Below, one piece after another: positions 1 to 8,712 of a stretch of 64,000 bases of DNA. The position numbers and the translations under genes are program-made. How positions within the stretch are numbered: position 1 is the stretch's first letter; each line of letters begins with the position of its first letter. Below the pieces are notes generated by a model. It was given only the letters and a program-made list of their open reading frames with translations. It was not told where the DNA came from and made no database searches. Source of the DNA: Streptomyces sp. XD-27 (GTDB taxonomy: Bacteria; Actinomycetota; Actinomycetes; Streptomycetales; Streptomycetaceae); contig NZ_CP130713.1 of the NCBI RefSeq assembly GCF_030553055.1, forward strand, positions 6,324,001-6,388,000, read 5' to 3'.

Positions 1-441
<441 letters not shown>

Positions 442-486
442 GCGGCACCCCGCGGCTGGGCCGCTTGCGCACGCCTGGAGGTCCCG

Positions 487-1308
487 ATGACCCGGCAGAC
501 CTGGCAGCCCTGCCGGTCCGACGCAGGGCCGCGGGCCGCGGCCTCGCCGCCGCCCGAACCCGCTCCGGACCGGGAACCCCAGCCTCCGGTCGAGCCGGGC
601 GCGCCGTCCGAGCCGCAGCCTCCGGCCGAGCCGGGCAAGCGTCCCGAGCCGCGCCCCCACCCGGTGCCGGAGCCGGAGCGGCCACCCGGCCCCGAGCCGG
701 AGCCGCCGCCCAGCCCCGAGCCGGAGCCCCCGCCTCCGCCGCGTCCCGAGCCGCACCCGGTGCCGGGCCCGGAGCCCCCGCCCCGCCCCGAGCCGGTGCC
801 CCCGCCCGGCCCCGAACCACAGCCGCCGCCTCGCCCGGTGCCCACGCCACCGCCTTCACCCGGCCCGGTGCCCACTCCGCCGCCGCCCGGCCCGGTGCCG
901 GAGCCGCAGCCACTGCCGGGCCCGGCACCGCACCCGGTTCCCAGGCCCCCGGGCCCCGAACCCGTACCCGACCCGTCACCGCCACCCACCCCGCTCACGC
1001 ATCTCCCAGCGCGGACCGGACGTGTGCTACTAGGTAGCACACGATGGCACCAGTGGATATGGTGGACGGTATGGCAGCGCAGCCCGAAATCACCCAACGC
1101 GACCTGCGTACCAAGTCCAAAGAGATCATGGACGCCGTCCAGAGCGGCCAGAGTTTCACCGTCACCCGGGACGGCCACGAGATCGGCGAGCTGGTTCCAC
1201 TGCGCCGCCGCCGTCGCTTCGTCCCGCGCGCAGAGTTCGCCGCCATGTCCCGCACCGCCCCCGACATCTCCCCGGCCGCCTTCCGGGCAGATCAGGACGC
1301 CGCCGTAG
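487..1308 (+). CDS. proline/glutamate-rich low-complexity ORF, possibly truncated by the toxin-antitoxin module
   Basis: A GGAGG ribosome-binding site precedes the ATG at 487, and the frame has normal high-GC third positions as far as about 985. The product is almost entirely PEPEPPP, PGPEP and PPRPE units, like a cell-wall-spanning or linker segment. No catalytic domain, signal peptide or membrane segment is visible. From about 1010 the ORF reads out of frame through the palindromic operator and the antitoxin gene, so the annotated 273-residue length is unlikely to be the original one. One explanation is that the antitoxin/toxin cassette replaced its 3' end. It could also be a spurious ORF in repetitive DNA, because the other strand is equally open. 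Confidence 0.35.
   Translation: MTRQTWQPCRSDAGPRAAASPPPEPAPDREPQPPVEPGAPSEPQPPAEPGKRPEPRPHPVPEPERPPGPEPEPPPSPEPEPPPPPRPEPHPVPGPEPPPRPEPVPPPGPEPQPPPRPVPTPPPSPGPVPTPPPPGPVPEPQPLPGPAPHPVPRPPGPEPVPDPSPPPTPLTHLPARTGRVLLGSTRWHQWIWWTVWQRSPKSPNATCVPSPKRSWTPSRAARVSPSPGTATRSASWFHCAAAVASSRAQSSPPCPAPPPTSPRPPSGQIRTPP
1021..1043. promoter_or_regulatory. palindromic operator of the toxin-antitoxin operon
   Basis: CGTGTGCTAC-TAG-GTAGCACACG is a perfect 10-bp inverted repeat with a 3-nt centre. It lies directly before the first possible start codon (ATG 1044) of the antitoxin gene. Phd/YefM-type antitoxins autoregulate by binding such GTGCTAC-like palindromes over their own promoter. A site in this position makes ATG 1071 the better start unless the mRNA is leaderless from 1044. 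Confidence 0.7.
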
Positions 1309-1340
1309 AGCAGGAGCCGGACGACCCCTATGCCCGTTGA
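1071..1340 (+). CDS. Phd/YefM-type antitoxin
   Basis: About 89 residues. The protein contains the motif ITQRDLRTKSKEIMDAVQSG followed by FTVTRDGHEIGELVPL. This is the N-terminal DNA-binding fold of Phd/YefM antitoxins, with a helix carrying the R-x-x-S/K-x-x-I pattern and then a beta hairpin. The C-terminal half (FVPRAEFAAMSR onward) is the toxin-neutralising tail. The start at 1071 was chosen because ATG 1044 abuts the operator; starting at 1044 would add MAPVDMVDG. The stop overlaps the toxin gene by 11 nt, so the two are translationally coupled. The protein should mask the PIN toxin and, with it, repress the operon. Confidence 0.85.
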   Translation: MAAQPEITQRDLRTKSKEIMDAVQSGQSFTVTRDGHEIGELVPLRRRRRFVPRAEFAAMSRTAPDISPAAFRADQDAAVEQEPDDPYAR

Positions 1341-1788
1341 GTACGAACAGGGTCTGCTCGACACGAACATCGTGATCCTGCGCAAGTGGGTGGACCCTGA
1401 GGAGCTGCCCGCGGAGATGGCCATCTGCGCCATCACACTGGCCGAACTCTCCGCAGGACCCCACCAGGTACGCCGCAACGGCGAGCAGGACGACTACGAC
1501 GAGCACATGGAACGAGCGCGGCGCATGGATGTCCTCCAGCGTGCCGAGAACGAGTTCGATCCCATCCCCTTCGGCTCGGAGGCGGCCCGCCTGTATGGCA
1601 GAGTCTGTGCGGCCGTGATCAGCTCGGGCCGCACGCCTCGCCGCCGGGTGGCCGACCTGATGATCGCCTCTGTCGCCATCGCAGAGGAGTTGCCCCTCTT
1701 CACCACCAACCCGGACGACTACAAGGGGCTGGATGGCCTTCTCACCGTCGTCCCCGTCACCCGGCCCGAGCTGCTCCACGACCGATAG
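1330..1788 (+). CDS. VapC-type PIN-domain ribonuclease toxin
   Basis: 152 residues, usual VapC length being about 130-150. The PIN acidic residues are in place: D in LLDTNIVILR near residue 11, E in ITLAELSAG near residue 39, D in RRVADLMIASVA near residue 108, and a last acidic residue in TTNPDDY. PIN toxins are Mg-dependent endoribonucleases that cut tRNA or rRNA when the antitoxin is degraded. The gene overlaps the antitoxin by 11 nt and should be co-transcribed from the palindrome-controlled promoter. The pairing of a Phd/YefM-like antitoxin with a PIN toxin is common in actinomycetes. No catalytic residue appears to be missing. Confidence 0.87.
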   Translation: MPVEYEQGLLDTNIVILRKWVDPEELPAEMAICAITLAELSAGPHQVRRNGEQDDYDEHMERARRMDVLQRAENEFDPIPFGSEAARLYGRVCAAVISSGRTPRRRVADLMIASVAIAEELPLFTTNPDDYKGLDGLLTVVPVTRPELLHDR

Positions 1789-1874
1789 CCGACGTCACCG
1801 CGCCCGTGCCTCGATGTTTCGGTACGGCTTCGCCCGGCTACCCGGCGCTCCAGCGACGCGAAAGGGGTCCGGAC

Positions 1875-2366
1875 ATGTCCTCCACCGCAGACGCGGGCGG
1901 GTTCAACCCGATCACCACGGCGTGGAACACCGTCGCCCACTACGCGACCTACGAAGAGGCCCAGGAGGCGGTCGACCGGCTCTCCGACGAGGGGTTCCCC
2001 GTCGAGCACATCGATATCGTCGGATCCGACCTGCGCCTGGTCGAGCATGTGACCGGGCGGCTCACCAAGGGGCGGGCCGCGGCGGCCGGAGCGGCCAGCG
2101 GCGCCTGGTTCGGGCTCTTCATCGGCCTGCTGGTGGGACTGTTCACCACCGGGCCCGCCTGGCTCGGGCTGATCCTGGGCGGCCTGCTGATCGGCGCGTT
2201 CTGGGGGGCGGTCTTCGGCTACGTCACCCACGCGGCGACCGGTGGCCACCGGGACTTCTCCTCCACCCGCAGCCTGGTCGCGTCCCGCTACGACGTCGTC
2301 GCCCGCGGCGGCCACACCGAGGAGGCCAGGGTCATCCTGGAGCGCGCCGGTCTGATCCCGGCGTGA
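1875..2366 (+). CDS. membrane-associated general stress protein (YflT/GSP-17M-like domain)
   Basis: 163 residues from the ATG at 1875, which has a good AAAGGGG ribosome-binding site; the longer frame from 1806 lacks one. The N-terminus (ATYEEAQEAVDRLSDEGFP, then IDIVGSDLRLVEHVTGRL) matches the YflT-type domain found in stress-induced proteins. Two Gly/Leu-rich membrane segments follow at about residues 75-120, then a short polar tail (ASRYDVVARG, EEARVILERAG). The family has no known catalytic function. It is not obviously linked to its neighbours. An 11-bp direct repeat (TGATCCCGGC) spans its stop codon. Confidence 0.75.
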   Translation: MSSTADAGGFNPITTAWNTVAHYATYEEAQEAVDRLSDEGFPVEHIDIVGSDLRLVEHVTGRLTKGRAAAAGAASGAWFGLFIGLLVGLFTTGPAWLGLILGGLLIGAFWGAVFGYVTHAATGGHRDFSSTRSLVASRYDVVARGGHTEEARVILERAGLIPA

Positions 2367-2388
2367 TCCCGGCCCTGGCCCTGGCCTG

Positions 2389-2450
2389 CTCGGTGTGGCG
2401 TCCGGCCGGGATCGGCCGACTCGGTGCGGCGTCCGGCCGGGCTCAGCCGG
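2389..2450. repeat. 31-bp direct repeat spanning the kbl stop codon
   Basis: Two copies of a unit beginning CTCGGTGTGGCGTCCGGCCG start at 2389 and 2420. The second copy contains the TGA stop of the leftward kbl gene (2443-2445), so the end of the gene looks duplicated into the intergenic region. This is one of several such stop-codon repeats in the window. Confidence 0.7.
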
Positions 2451-3624
2451 CCAGTTCGTCCCGTACCTCCCGGAACGCCGCGACCGCGCGCAGCACGTCC
2501 TCCGTGGAGTGCGCGGCGGACAGCTGGACCCGGATCCGGGCCTTGCCCTGGGGGACGACCGGGTACGAGAAGGCGATCACGTAGATGCCGCGCTCCAGCA
2601 GGGCGGCGGCCATCCGGGCGGCGAGGGCGGCGTCGCCGATCATCACCGGGGTGATGGGGTGCTCCCCGGGCAGGACGTCGAAGCCCGCGTCCTCCATGCC
2701 GCGGCGGAACAGGGCGGTGTTCTCCGCCAGCCTGGCGCGGCGCTCGTCGGACTCCGCGAGCAGGTCGAGGATGCGCAGCGAGGCGCCGACGATGGCGGGG
2801 GCCAGCGAGTTGGAGAACAGGTACGGGCGGGAGCGCTGGCGGAGCAGCTCGACGATCTCGGCGCGGGCGGAGACGTAGCCGCCGCTGGCGCCGCCGAGCG
2901 CCTTGCCGAGGGTGCCGGTGACGATGTCCACCCGGTCGGTGACGCCGAAGAGCGCGGGCGTGCCGCGGCCGCCGTCGCCCGTGAAGCCCACCGCGTGTGA
3001 GTCGTCCACCATGACGAGGGCGCCGTAGCGGTCGGCGAGGTCGCAGATCTCGTCCAGCGGCGCGATGTAGCCGTCCATGGAGAACACGCCGTCGGTGACG
3101 ATCAGCTTGTGCCGGGCGTCCGCCGCCTCCTTCAGGCAGCGCTCCAGGTCGGCCATGTCCCGGTTGCGGTAGCGGAAGCGGGCGGCCTTCGACAGCCGGA
3201 TGCCGTCGATGATGCTGGCGTGGTTCAGCTCGTCGGAGATGACGGCGTCGGCGGCCGACAGCAGGGTCTCGAAGACGCCGCCGTTGGCGTCGAAGCAGGA
3301 GCTGTACAGGATGGTGTCCTCGGTGCCGAGGAAGTCCGACAGCCGGGCCTCCAGCTCCTTGTGCGGCTCCTGCGTGCCGCAGATGAAGCGGACCGACGCC
3401 ATGCCGAAGCCCCAGTCGTCGAGCGCCTGCTTGGCGGCGGCGATGACGTCGGGGTGGTCGGCCAGGTCGAGGTAGTTGTTGGAGCAGAAGTTGACGACCT
3501 GCCCGTCGCCGACCCGGATGCCCGACGACTGCGGGCTGGAGATCACTCGCTCGGACTTGTACAGCCCGGCCTCGCGGATCTCGTCGAGCTGGGTGCGCAG
3601 GTCCTCGCGCATGCTGTCGAACAC
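2443..3624 (-). CDS. kbl: glycine C-acetyltransferase (2-amino-3-ketobutyrate CoA ligase)
   Basis: 393 residues, full length for Kbl. This PLP enzyme of the alpha-oxoamine synthase group splits 2-amino-3-ketobutyrate with CoA to glycine and acetyl-CoA. It performs the second step of threonine breakdown after threonine dehydrogenase. Visible motifs are [14 protein letters not shown] (residues 45-58), [27 protein letters not shown] (206-221) and the PLP lysine K241 in [14 protein letters not shown]. The start is the GTG at 3624, with a GAGGAG ribosome-binding site. The tdh gene ends 51 nt upstream in the same direction, so tdh-kbl is an operon. The 3' end is overlaid by a 31-bp direct repeat. 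Confidence 0.95.
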   Translation of the reverse strand: MFDSMREDLRTQLDEIREAGLYKSERVISSPQSSGIRVGDGQVVNFCSNNYLDLADHPDVIAAAKQALDDWGFGMASVRFICGTQEPHKELEARLSDFLGTEDTILYSSCFDANGGVFETLLSAADAVISDELNHASIIDGIRLSKAARFRYRNRDMADLERCLKEAADARHKLIVTDGVFSMDGYIAPLDEICDLADRYGALVMVDDSHAVGFTGDGGRGTPALFGVTDRVDIVTGTLGKALGGASGGYVSARAEIVELLRQRSRPYLFSNSLAPAIVGASLRILDLLAESDERRARLAENTALFRRGMEDAGFDVLPGEHPITPVMIGDAALAARMAAALLERGIYVIAFSYPVVPQGKARIRVQLSAAHSTEDVLRAVAAFREVRDELAG

Positions 3625-3675
3625 GGGGTTACTCCTCGTCGGGGCGATGGTGGATGAACCGGTGGACCAGGGCGG

Positions 3676-4728
3676 TCAGGAGGCCCCGGCGGCGAGCGTG
3701 GGCCGGGTCCAGTCGATGACGACCTTGCCGCACCGCCCGGAGCGGGCGGCCGCGAACGCCTCGGCATGCTGCTCGTAGCCGAAGCGGTGCGTGATGACGG
3801 GGCTGATGTCCAGGCCGTTCTGGAGCAGGACGGACATCGCGTACCAGGTCTCGTACATCTCCCGGCCGTAGATGCCGCGCAGCGTCAGCATGCGGGTCAC
3901 GATGGCCGCCATGTCGAGGGCGACCTCGCCGGTCGGCAGGCCCAGGATGGCGATCCGGCCGCCCGGGCTCATGTGGGCGATCATGTCCTGGAGGGCGTCG
4001 GCGCGGCCCGACATCTCCATGCCGACGTCGAAGCCCTCGCTCATCCGCAGGCCGGGCATGACGTCGGCGATGGCGTCCTGGCTGACATCCACGGCGAGGG
4101 TGGCGCCCATCTTGCGGGCCAGCTCCAGCCGGTAGGGGCTGACGTCGGTGACGACGACGCTGCGGGCGCCGGCGTGCCCGGCCACCGCGGCGGCCATCAT
4201 GCCGATCGGCCCGGCCCCGGTGATCAGCACGTCCTCGCCCAGCACCGGGAAGGACAGGGCGGTGTGCACGGCGTTGCCGAACGGGTCGAAGATCGCGGCG
4301 ACGTCGAGGTCGATCGGGTGCCGGTGCACCCACACGTTGGACTCGGGCAGCACGACGTACTCGGCGAACGCGCCGTCGGTGTGCACGCCCAGGCCGATCG
4401 TACGGATGCACAGGTGGCGGCGGCCCGCCATGCAGTTGCGGCACTTGCCGCACACCAGGTGGCCCTCGCCGCTGACCAGGTCGCCGACCGTGACGTCCTG
4501 GACACCGGGGCCGGTCTCCACGACCTCGCCGACGAACTCGTGGCCCAGCACCAGCGGTGCGCGCACGGTGCGGGCGGCCCAGTCGTCCCAGCTGTCGATG
4601 TGCAGATCCGTCCCGCAGATCCCGGTGCGCAGCACCCGGATCAGCACCTGCCCGGTGCCTGCTTGCGGTGCGGTGACGTCGGTCAGCTCCAGGCCAGGAC
4701 CGGCGGCGGTTTTTACCAGTGCCCTCAT
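3676..4728 (-). CDS. tdh: L-threonine 3-dehydrogenase
   Basis: 350 residues from the ATG at 4728 ([12 protein letters not shown]); the 17 codons before it in the open frame are not conserved sequence. It is a zinc-dependent medium-chain dehydrogenase. The catalytic zinc site is in GICGTDLHI and [10 protein letters not shown]. The structural-zinc cysteines are in [15 protein letters not shown], and the NAD-binding glycines are in [13 protein letters not shown]. It oxidises L-threonine to 2-amino-3-ketobutyrate, the substrate of the following kbl product. The two genes form an operon diverging from a LysR-type regulator 95 nt away, which is the likely regulator. Confidence 0.94.
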   Translation of the reverse strand: MRALVKTAAGPGLELTDVTAPQAGTGQVLIRVLRTGICGTDLHIDSWDDWAARTVRAPLVLGHEFVGEVVETGPGVQDVTVGDLVSGEGHLVCGKCRNCMAGRRHLCIRTIGLGVHTDGAFAEYVVLPESNVWVHRHPIDLDVAAIFDPFGNAVHTALSFPVLGEDVLITGAGPIGMMAAAVAGHAGARSVVVTDVSPYRLELARKMGATLAVDVSQDAIADVMPGLRMSEGFDVGMEMSGRADALQDMIAHMSPGGRIAILGLPTGEVALDMAAIVTRMLTLRGIYGREMYETWYAMSVLLQNGLDISPVITHRFGYEQHAEAFAAARSGRCGKVVIDWTRPTLAAGAS

Positions 4729-4823
4729 GGGCGACCACTGTGCTGGGCGACCGCGTTTCAGTCCATCGGTAATTTCCACGACTGCTTGTGAAGCTCCACT
4801 TCACAGCATGAGAGACTGGCCGG

Positions 4824-5746
4824 GTGATCGACCCACGCAGGCTCAGGGTCCTGCGGGCCCTCGCCGACCACGGCACGGTGACCGCGGCGGCCCAGGCGCT
4901 CTACCTCTCCCCGTCCGCAGTCTCCCAGCAGCTGGCCGCTCTGGAGACGGAGGTGGGCCACGCCCTGCTGGAACGGCGCGGCCGCTCGGTGCGGCTCACG
5001 GCCACCGGCGCCGTACTCGCCCGGCACGCCCAGCAGGTTGCCACGCAGCTGGAGCGCGCGGAGGCCGACATGGCCGCCGTGTCGGCCGGGCTGGCGGGCG
5101 TGGTGACCGTCGCGGCCTTCTCGACCGCCATCACCGAGGTGGTCACCCCCGCCGTGGTGGCGATGCGCTCGTCGGCCCCCCAGGTGCGGGTACAGGTCAA
5201 GGACGCCGAGGGCCGCGCCAGCCTGCGGCTGCTCCTCGACGGAGACGTCGACGTCGCGGTCGCGGTGGCGCACCGGGACACCCTGGGCGCGGACGAGGAG
5301 GCGATCCTGCGCGAGCCGCTGTACGCCGAGCCCTTCGACGCCGTACTGCCGCCCGGCCACCCCCTGGCCCACCACCCGACCGTCCCCCTGGCCGACCTGT
5401 CCACCGACCCGTGGATCACCCCCTGGCCGGGCAACCCGGTGCACGACGTCGTCCTGCGCGCCTGCGAGGACGCCGGCTTCCAGCCGCGCGTGGAATGCCT
5501 GTCCGACGACTTCCGCGCCGTGTGCGCCCTCGTCGCCGCCGACGCGGGCGTGGCCCTGGTCCCCCGCTCCGCCCTGCACTCCATCGACCTGGCCGCCGCC
5601 ACGGTCCGCCCCTCACCGGCCGCCCCCCGACCCGCCGGGTCTTCACCGCCGTCCGCCGCGGCAGCGAGCACCACCCCCTGCTGGGGCTGGTCCTCGACGG
5701 CCTCAGGAAGAACGCCGGCCGACTGGGCACCTCCCAGGGCGGCTGA
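4824..5746 (+). pseudogene. LysR-family regulator, frameshifted near its 3' end
   Basis: The N-terminal 260 residues are a normal LysR regulator: winged helix (RLRVLRALADHGTVTAAAQA, LSPSAVSQQLAALE) and a LysR substrate-binding domain up to VALVPRSALHSIDLAAATVRP. At the four C's at 5609-5612 the frame is lost. Adding one C restores PLTGRPPTRRVFTAVRRG and then HHPLLGLVLDGLRKNAG, ending at TGA 5744-5746, the family's usual C-terminus and a length of about 307. Without it the literal ORF runs to 5879 in unconserved sequence antisense to the parA gene. The gene diverges from tdh-kbl and probably controls it. Either a sequencing error or a real mutation; the C-terminal effector domain would be damaged in the latter case. 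Confidence 0.8.
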
Positions 5747-5769
5747 CGGCGGGTCCCTTACGGCTCCGA

Positions 5770-6801
5770 CTATGCGACCTCGAGCCGCTCGGTCAGAGCA
5801 CGAGCGAGCGCGTGGAACTCCTGGTAGCAGGTCATCACGTTCTTCTGATGGCCTCCGAGCGCTCCGTCGGACGCCTTGAGATCGAACATCGGCTTGCGGG
5901 CGTCGTGGGCGAGCGGCATCAGACTGCGGTAGTTCCGCAAGGTGGTGATCTCGTAGGTGCGATCGTCGGCGGACCAGGTCGGATGGCCCAGAATCGCGGT
6001 GCCGTACACCCAGGGAATCCGGGCGAGCCAGCGCTCGTATGCGCGAACCGGCCTGTCGAGGCGCACTCCCGGCTGCATGATCACGTAACCCAGCGGCCGC
6101 ATGGCCCCTGCCGGAGCCGAGATGGAGGCGGGGATCTTCGGCATCACGACGGTCTGCCACTGGTCACGCCAGTCGCGCAGGGTCGGACCGAGGTTGAGCA
6201 GACCCTTGAGGGAGAAGAGATCCGCGGCCATGGGCATGAGCACGGTGTCCGCGGCGATCAGAGCCGCGCGGTTGATCGCGCCGAGGTTCGGGCCGACATC
6301 GACGAGCACGAGCTGGGCGTCGACGGCCTTGGCCGCATGGTCGATGATGCGGTGGAAGGCTGTGGTGGTGCGGATCGCCGCCGGGTCGCCGCCGTAACCG
6401 TTGAGCCAGGCAGCGGAGAGCTTGTCCTCGAACTTGCTCAGCTCGAGGTTCCCCGGGAGTAACCAGAGCCCCTCCGTGACGTTCACCGGGGTGACGGCGG
6501 CGATATCGCCGGTGCCCTCCAGGATCGGCCGCACAGCGTCGGCGACGGTGCGCTGCCCTTCGGCACGGTGGAACAGCTTGCGCTGTTCCGGGTGGTCGTC
6601 CTGCGCGAACAGCTCGGAGTCCTTGCCCCAAAGCTCTTCCAGCTCCTCCTCGTCCAGGATCGCCGCGGTGAGGTTCGACTGGGGGTCGAGATCCACGGCG
6701 AGGACGCGGAGCCCCTGGCGCTGCAGCATGTGAGCGAGGTGGTAGGCGAGCGTCGTCTTGCCGACACCGCCCTTGTTGTTGAACAGCGCAACTGAGATCA
6801 C
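5770..6801 (-). CDS. orphan ParA/MinD-type ATPase
   Basis: 343 residues from the GTG at 6801. The deviant Walker A motif KGGVGKTTL lies within the first 20 residues, as usual for ParA, and is followed by VLAVDLDPQSNLTAAIL (the ParA DxDPQ segment) and QLVLVDVGPNLGAINRAAL (Walker B region). ParA ATPases move plasmids, chromosomes or protein complexes using ATP and a ParB-like partner. No ParB gene and no Streptomyces parS (TGTTTCACGTGAAACA) is nearby. The start overlaps the stop of a 41-codon ORF by GTGA. An in-frame ATG at 7023 with a GAGAGGAA ribosome-binding site would add about 74 basic residues and cannot be excluded. The ATPase call is firm; its role is unknown, but the context suggests a mobile-element or conflict function. 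Confidence 0.85.
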   Translation of the reverse strand: MISVALFNNKGGVGKTTLAYHLAHMLQRQGLRVLAVDLDPQSNLTAAILDEEELEELWGKDSELFAQDDHPEQRKLFHRAEGQRTVADAVRPILEGTGDIAAVTPVNVTEGLWLLPGNLELSKFEDKLSAAWLNGYGGDPAAIRTTTAFHRIIDHAAKAVDAQLVLVDVGPNLGAINRAALIAADTVLMPMAADLFSLKGLLNLGPTLRDWRDQWQTVVMPKIPASISAPAGAMRPLGYVIMQPGVRLDRPVRAYERWLARIPWVYGTAILGHPTWSADDRTYEITTLRNYRSLMPLAHDARKPMFDLKASDGALGGHQKNVMTCYQEFHALARALTERLEVA

Positions 6802-6923
6802 TGGGCGACCCCCGCCCTGTGGACAGCTGCCTCGGGGAGCTCGGCCGTGCGTGGTAACCGCGAGGCGGCGGTTTGCCGCGTGATGCCGAGGAGTTCGGAA
6901 CGGTCGATCGTCATACGGCTCAT
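6798..6923 (-). CDS. small basic ORF coupled to the ParA gene
   Basis: 41 codons (MSRMTIDRSELLGITRQ then TAASRLPRTAELPEA). The TGA stop overlaps the GTG start of the ParA gene in GTGA. The segment ELLGITRQTAASRL looks like the second half of a helix-turn-helix. Small DNA-binding partners encoded beside ParA are usual in plasmid partition operons. The two ATG codons at its 5' end lie inside an inverted repeat, which could be its own operator. There is no clear ribosome-binding site, and it may be only a leader. No family is recognised. Confidence 0.35.
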   Translation of the reverse strand: MSRMTIDRSELLGITRQTAASRLPRTAELPEAAVHRAGVAQ

Positions 6924-6934
6924 ACTTCCGTATG
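6912..6934. promoter_or_regulatory. inverted repeat at the head of the ParA locus
   Basis: CATACGG-N9-CCGTATG is a perfect 7-bp inverted repeat, with a further CATAC/GTATG repeat within it. It overlaps the start of the 41-codon ORF upstream of parA. By position it could be the operator or centromere-like site of this ParA module; this is inference. Confidence 0.45.
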
Positions 6935-7054
6935 GGCGTGGCGGAGTTGCGGCGTTTCGGTCGGATTCCGCAGCGGCGACCGGCGAAGCCTCCAACGGCG
7001 CCCGGCCGTTGGAGGTCGCTCATGGGTGGTTCCTCTCGTGTGAAGCCTTTCGGG

Positions 7055-8128
7055 TCAGCCCGCGGTCGGCGGGGCGAGGCGGGAGAGATAGTTCTCGGAC
7101 CAGACGTCTTGGGACAGGGCATACAGTGCGCCGTCCGGGGTCGTGGCCAGCTGCGTGACCCTGGTGCCGTCGGTGAGCGAGGTGTCGGCCACCCACGAAG
7201 TGCCGCTCCAGCGCAGCAGCTTCGGGTCGCCGACCGTGCCGACCTGTACGCCGGCGTAGATCTGACCGCCGTAGTTGGCGAACGACGTGACGAGGCCGGA
7301 GGTGGGGAGGTCCCTGCTCGTCCAGGTCGCGCCGTCCCAGTGCCACACGTGGTCGTCGGAGGCGACCCACACGTCGTTCGGACCGTTGTTGAGCACCTTA
7401 CGCAGGATGTTCATCTTGCCCGGCGTTTCGGGAAGCCGCACCTCGCTCCACCCGGTGCCGTCGTAGTGCATGGCCAGCGGCTGGTAGTCGGCCACCTCGT
7501 CGCTCATGGAGCGATAACCGACGGCCCAGATGTCGTTCTCGGACCGCACGTCCACGGCCTCGAAGCTTCCGGGTATGTCGGTGTACGTCTTGGTGTTCCA
7601 CCCCTGGCCGTCCCAGTGGGTGACGGTCGGGTTGAATCTGCTGTTCCGGGTGTTGCCCGCGCCCCACAGGCTGGTTCTGCTGACCGCCTCGGCGTCGAGA
7701 ATCTCCACGCGCTTGGTGTCGGGGGCGAGGTCGGACGACCACTTGGTGCCGTCGTAGCGGTGAACGTGCCAGACCCTGTCGCCGATGTCCTTCCGGCCGA
7801 TCGCCCACAGGTCGTTGGGTCCGGTACCGGCCAGCGTTTCCAACGCGGCGTCGGAGGGCGGGTTCAGTGCCTTCCAGGTGCTGCCGGACCGCTGCCACAG
7901 CTTCGGCGCGGTGGGGCCGCACATCTCCCCGCACGTGCTCATCGTCGTGGCGTAGGCGTTCTGGCTGTCGAAAGGCAGCAGCGACATGTTCACGTACGTG
8001 GCGGGAACCGGCAGCGATTCCCAGGTCGTCGCGGCGTTCGCGGGCGACGCGACCAGACCGACGGCCAGGGAGGCGGCCGCGGCGAGGAGCATGGCGGTAC
8101 GCCGGCGCCGGGCGGTGCTCTGTGTCAT
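7055..8128 (-). CDS. secreted beta-propeller-like protein of unknown function
   Basis: 357 residues from the ATG at 8128, which has an AGGAG ribosome-binding site 7 nt upstream; the ATG 18 nt earlier lacks one. A Sec signal peptide is clear: basic TARRRRTA, an Ala/Leu core and an ANA-A cleavage site near residue 33. The mature protein repeats short units such as DLWAIGRKD, DIWAVGYRS and DVWVASDD alternating with HWDGxxW and RWSGTSW, about every 45-50 residues. This is the pattern of a 6- or 7-bladed propeller as in exported actinobacterial proteins. There is no enzymatic motif and no membrane anchor. Two cysteines (CGEMC) near residue 77 may pair. It stands alone between the ParA gene and the corA remnant. 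Confidence 0.7.
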   Translation of the reverse strand: MTQSTARRRRTAMLLAAAASLAVGLVASPANAATTWESLPVPATYVNMSLLPFDSQNAYATTMSTCGEMCGPTAPKLWQRSGSTWKALNPPSDAALETLAGTGPNDLWAIGRKDIGDRVWHVHRYDGTKWSSDLAPDTKRVEILDAEAVSRTSLWGAGNTRNSRFNPTVTHWDGQGWNTKTYTDIPGSFEAVDVRSENDIWAVGYRSMSDEVADYQPLAMHYDGTGWSEVRLPETPGKMNILRKVLNNGPNDVWVASDDHVWHWDGATWTSRDLPTSGLVTSFANYGGQIYAGVQVGTVGDPKLLRWSGTSWVADTSLTDGTRVTQLATTPDGALYALSQDVWSENYLSRLAPPTAG

Positions 8129-8235
8129 GTGATGCTCCTGAGTCATGTGAAAGGGCCCGTAGATCCTCCCCGGAGACGGTCACTTGACTCCCCTGTTTAC
8201 GGCCATCGTTCGCCCCACGGATGGCCGGATTGCCT

Positions 8236-8390
8236 CTACAGCCAGTCCCGCCGCTTGAAGATGAAGTACAGACTCACGCACACCACGCCCATCAGGTTCA
8301 GCTCCGGCATCGCGTCGAAGTTCATGCCGTAGATCGTCCCGACCAGCGTCGGCGCGAACAGAATGGCCGCCCACGACGAGATCTTCTTGA
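8236..8390 (-). pseudogene. corA: displaced 3' end of a corA gene (left attachment-like boundary)
   Basis: The reverse strand encodes the end of a CorA magnesium transporter: FKKISSWAAILFAPTL, then VGTIYGMNF, MPEL, LMGVVCVSLY and IFKRRDWL, with stop TAG at 8236-8238. Compared with the intact gene at 15467-16633 it lacks ten residues of the last loop (an in-frame 30-bp deletion) and differs at many third positions. It keeps the high-GC codon use of the host. Homology ends at GAGATCTTCTTGA (8378-8390), which is also present at 15639-15651. It is best read as the original host 3' end cut off by integration of the island to its right. Confidence 0.85.
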
Positions 8391-8712
8391 AGTTGTCGCC
8401 CTCAACGCGCTGACCTGCGCGGATCGCTGTGCGAGCCGTGCTGGCCTGCGACTTTGCGCCTTACCGATGCTTTCATCATGACGCCGTTTTGCGCGGTCGA
8501 TCCTCCCCAGCCACTCCCCAGAGCGGCTTTATTCTCCCCAGATTCTCCCCAGCCGAGGGCCTCGTGGCGTACGGATGTTGCCGGTCAGAGGCATGTTCGG
8601 ACACACGGACCCGCTACGCACAGTACGCGTAGGGCCGCCCGTCGGTGGCCAGTTAGCGGCTGGCCGGTTTCAACCACTTGAAGCGGAAACTTAGCTGAGG
8701 CACCCTTTCCCG
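8391..8712. other. gene-free left arm of the island with CTCCCCAG repeats and palindromes
   Basis: No gene is seen. Four copies of CTCCCCAG lie at 8503-8510, 8514-8521, 8534-8541 and 8545-8552, like arm-type integrase sites. Further right, GGCCAG-N7-CTGGCC (8647-8665) and the perfect palindrome TTCAA-CCAC-TTGAA (8669-8682) sit just before the first island gene and could regulate it. Confidence 0.6.

Noticed and set aside
5770..7054. Chromosomal partition locus
   Set aside because: No parB gene and no parS consensus TGTTTCACGTGAAACA were seen, so a chromosomal parAB assignment is not supported.
8180..8374. 64-codon minus-strand ORF
   Set aside because: It is the corA remnant read in the wrong frame.
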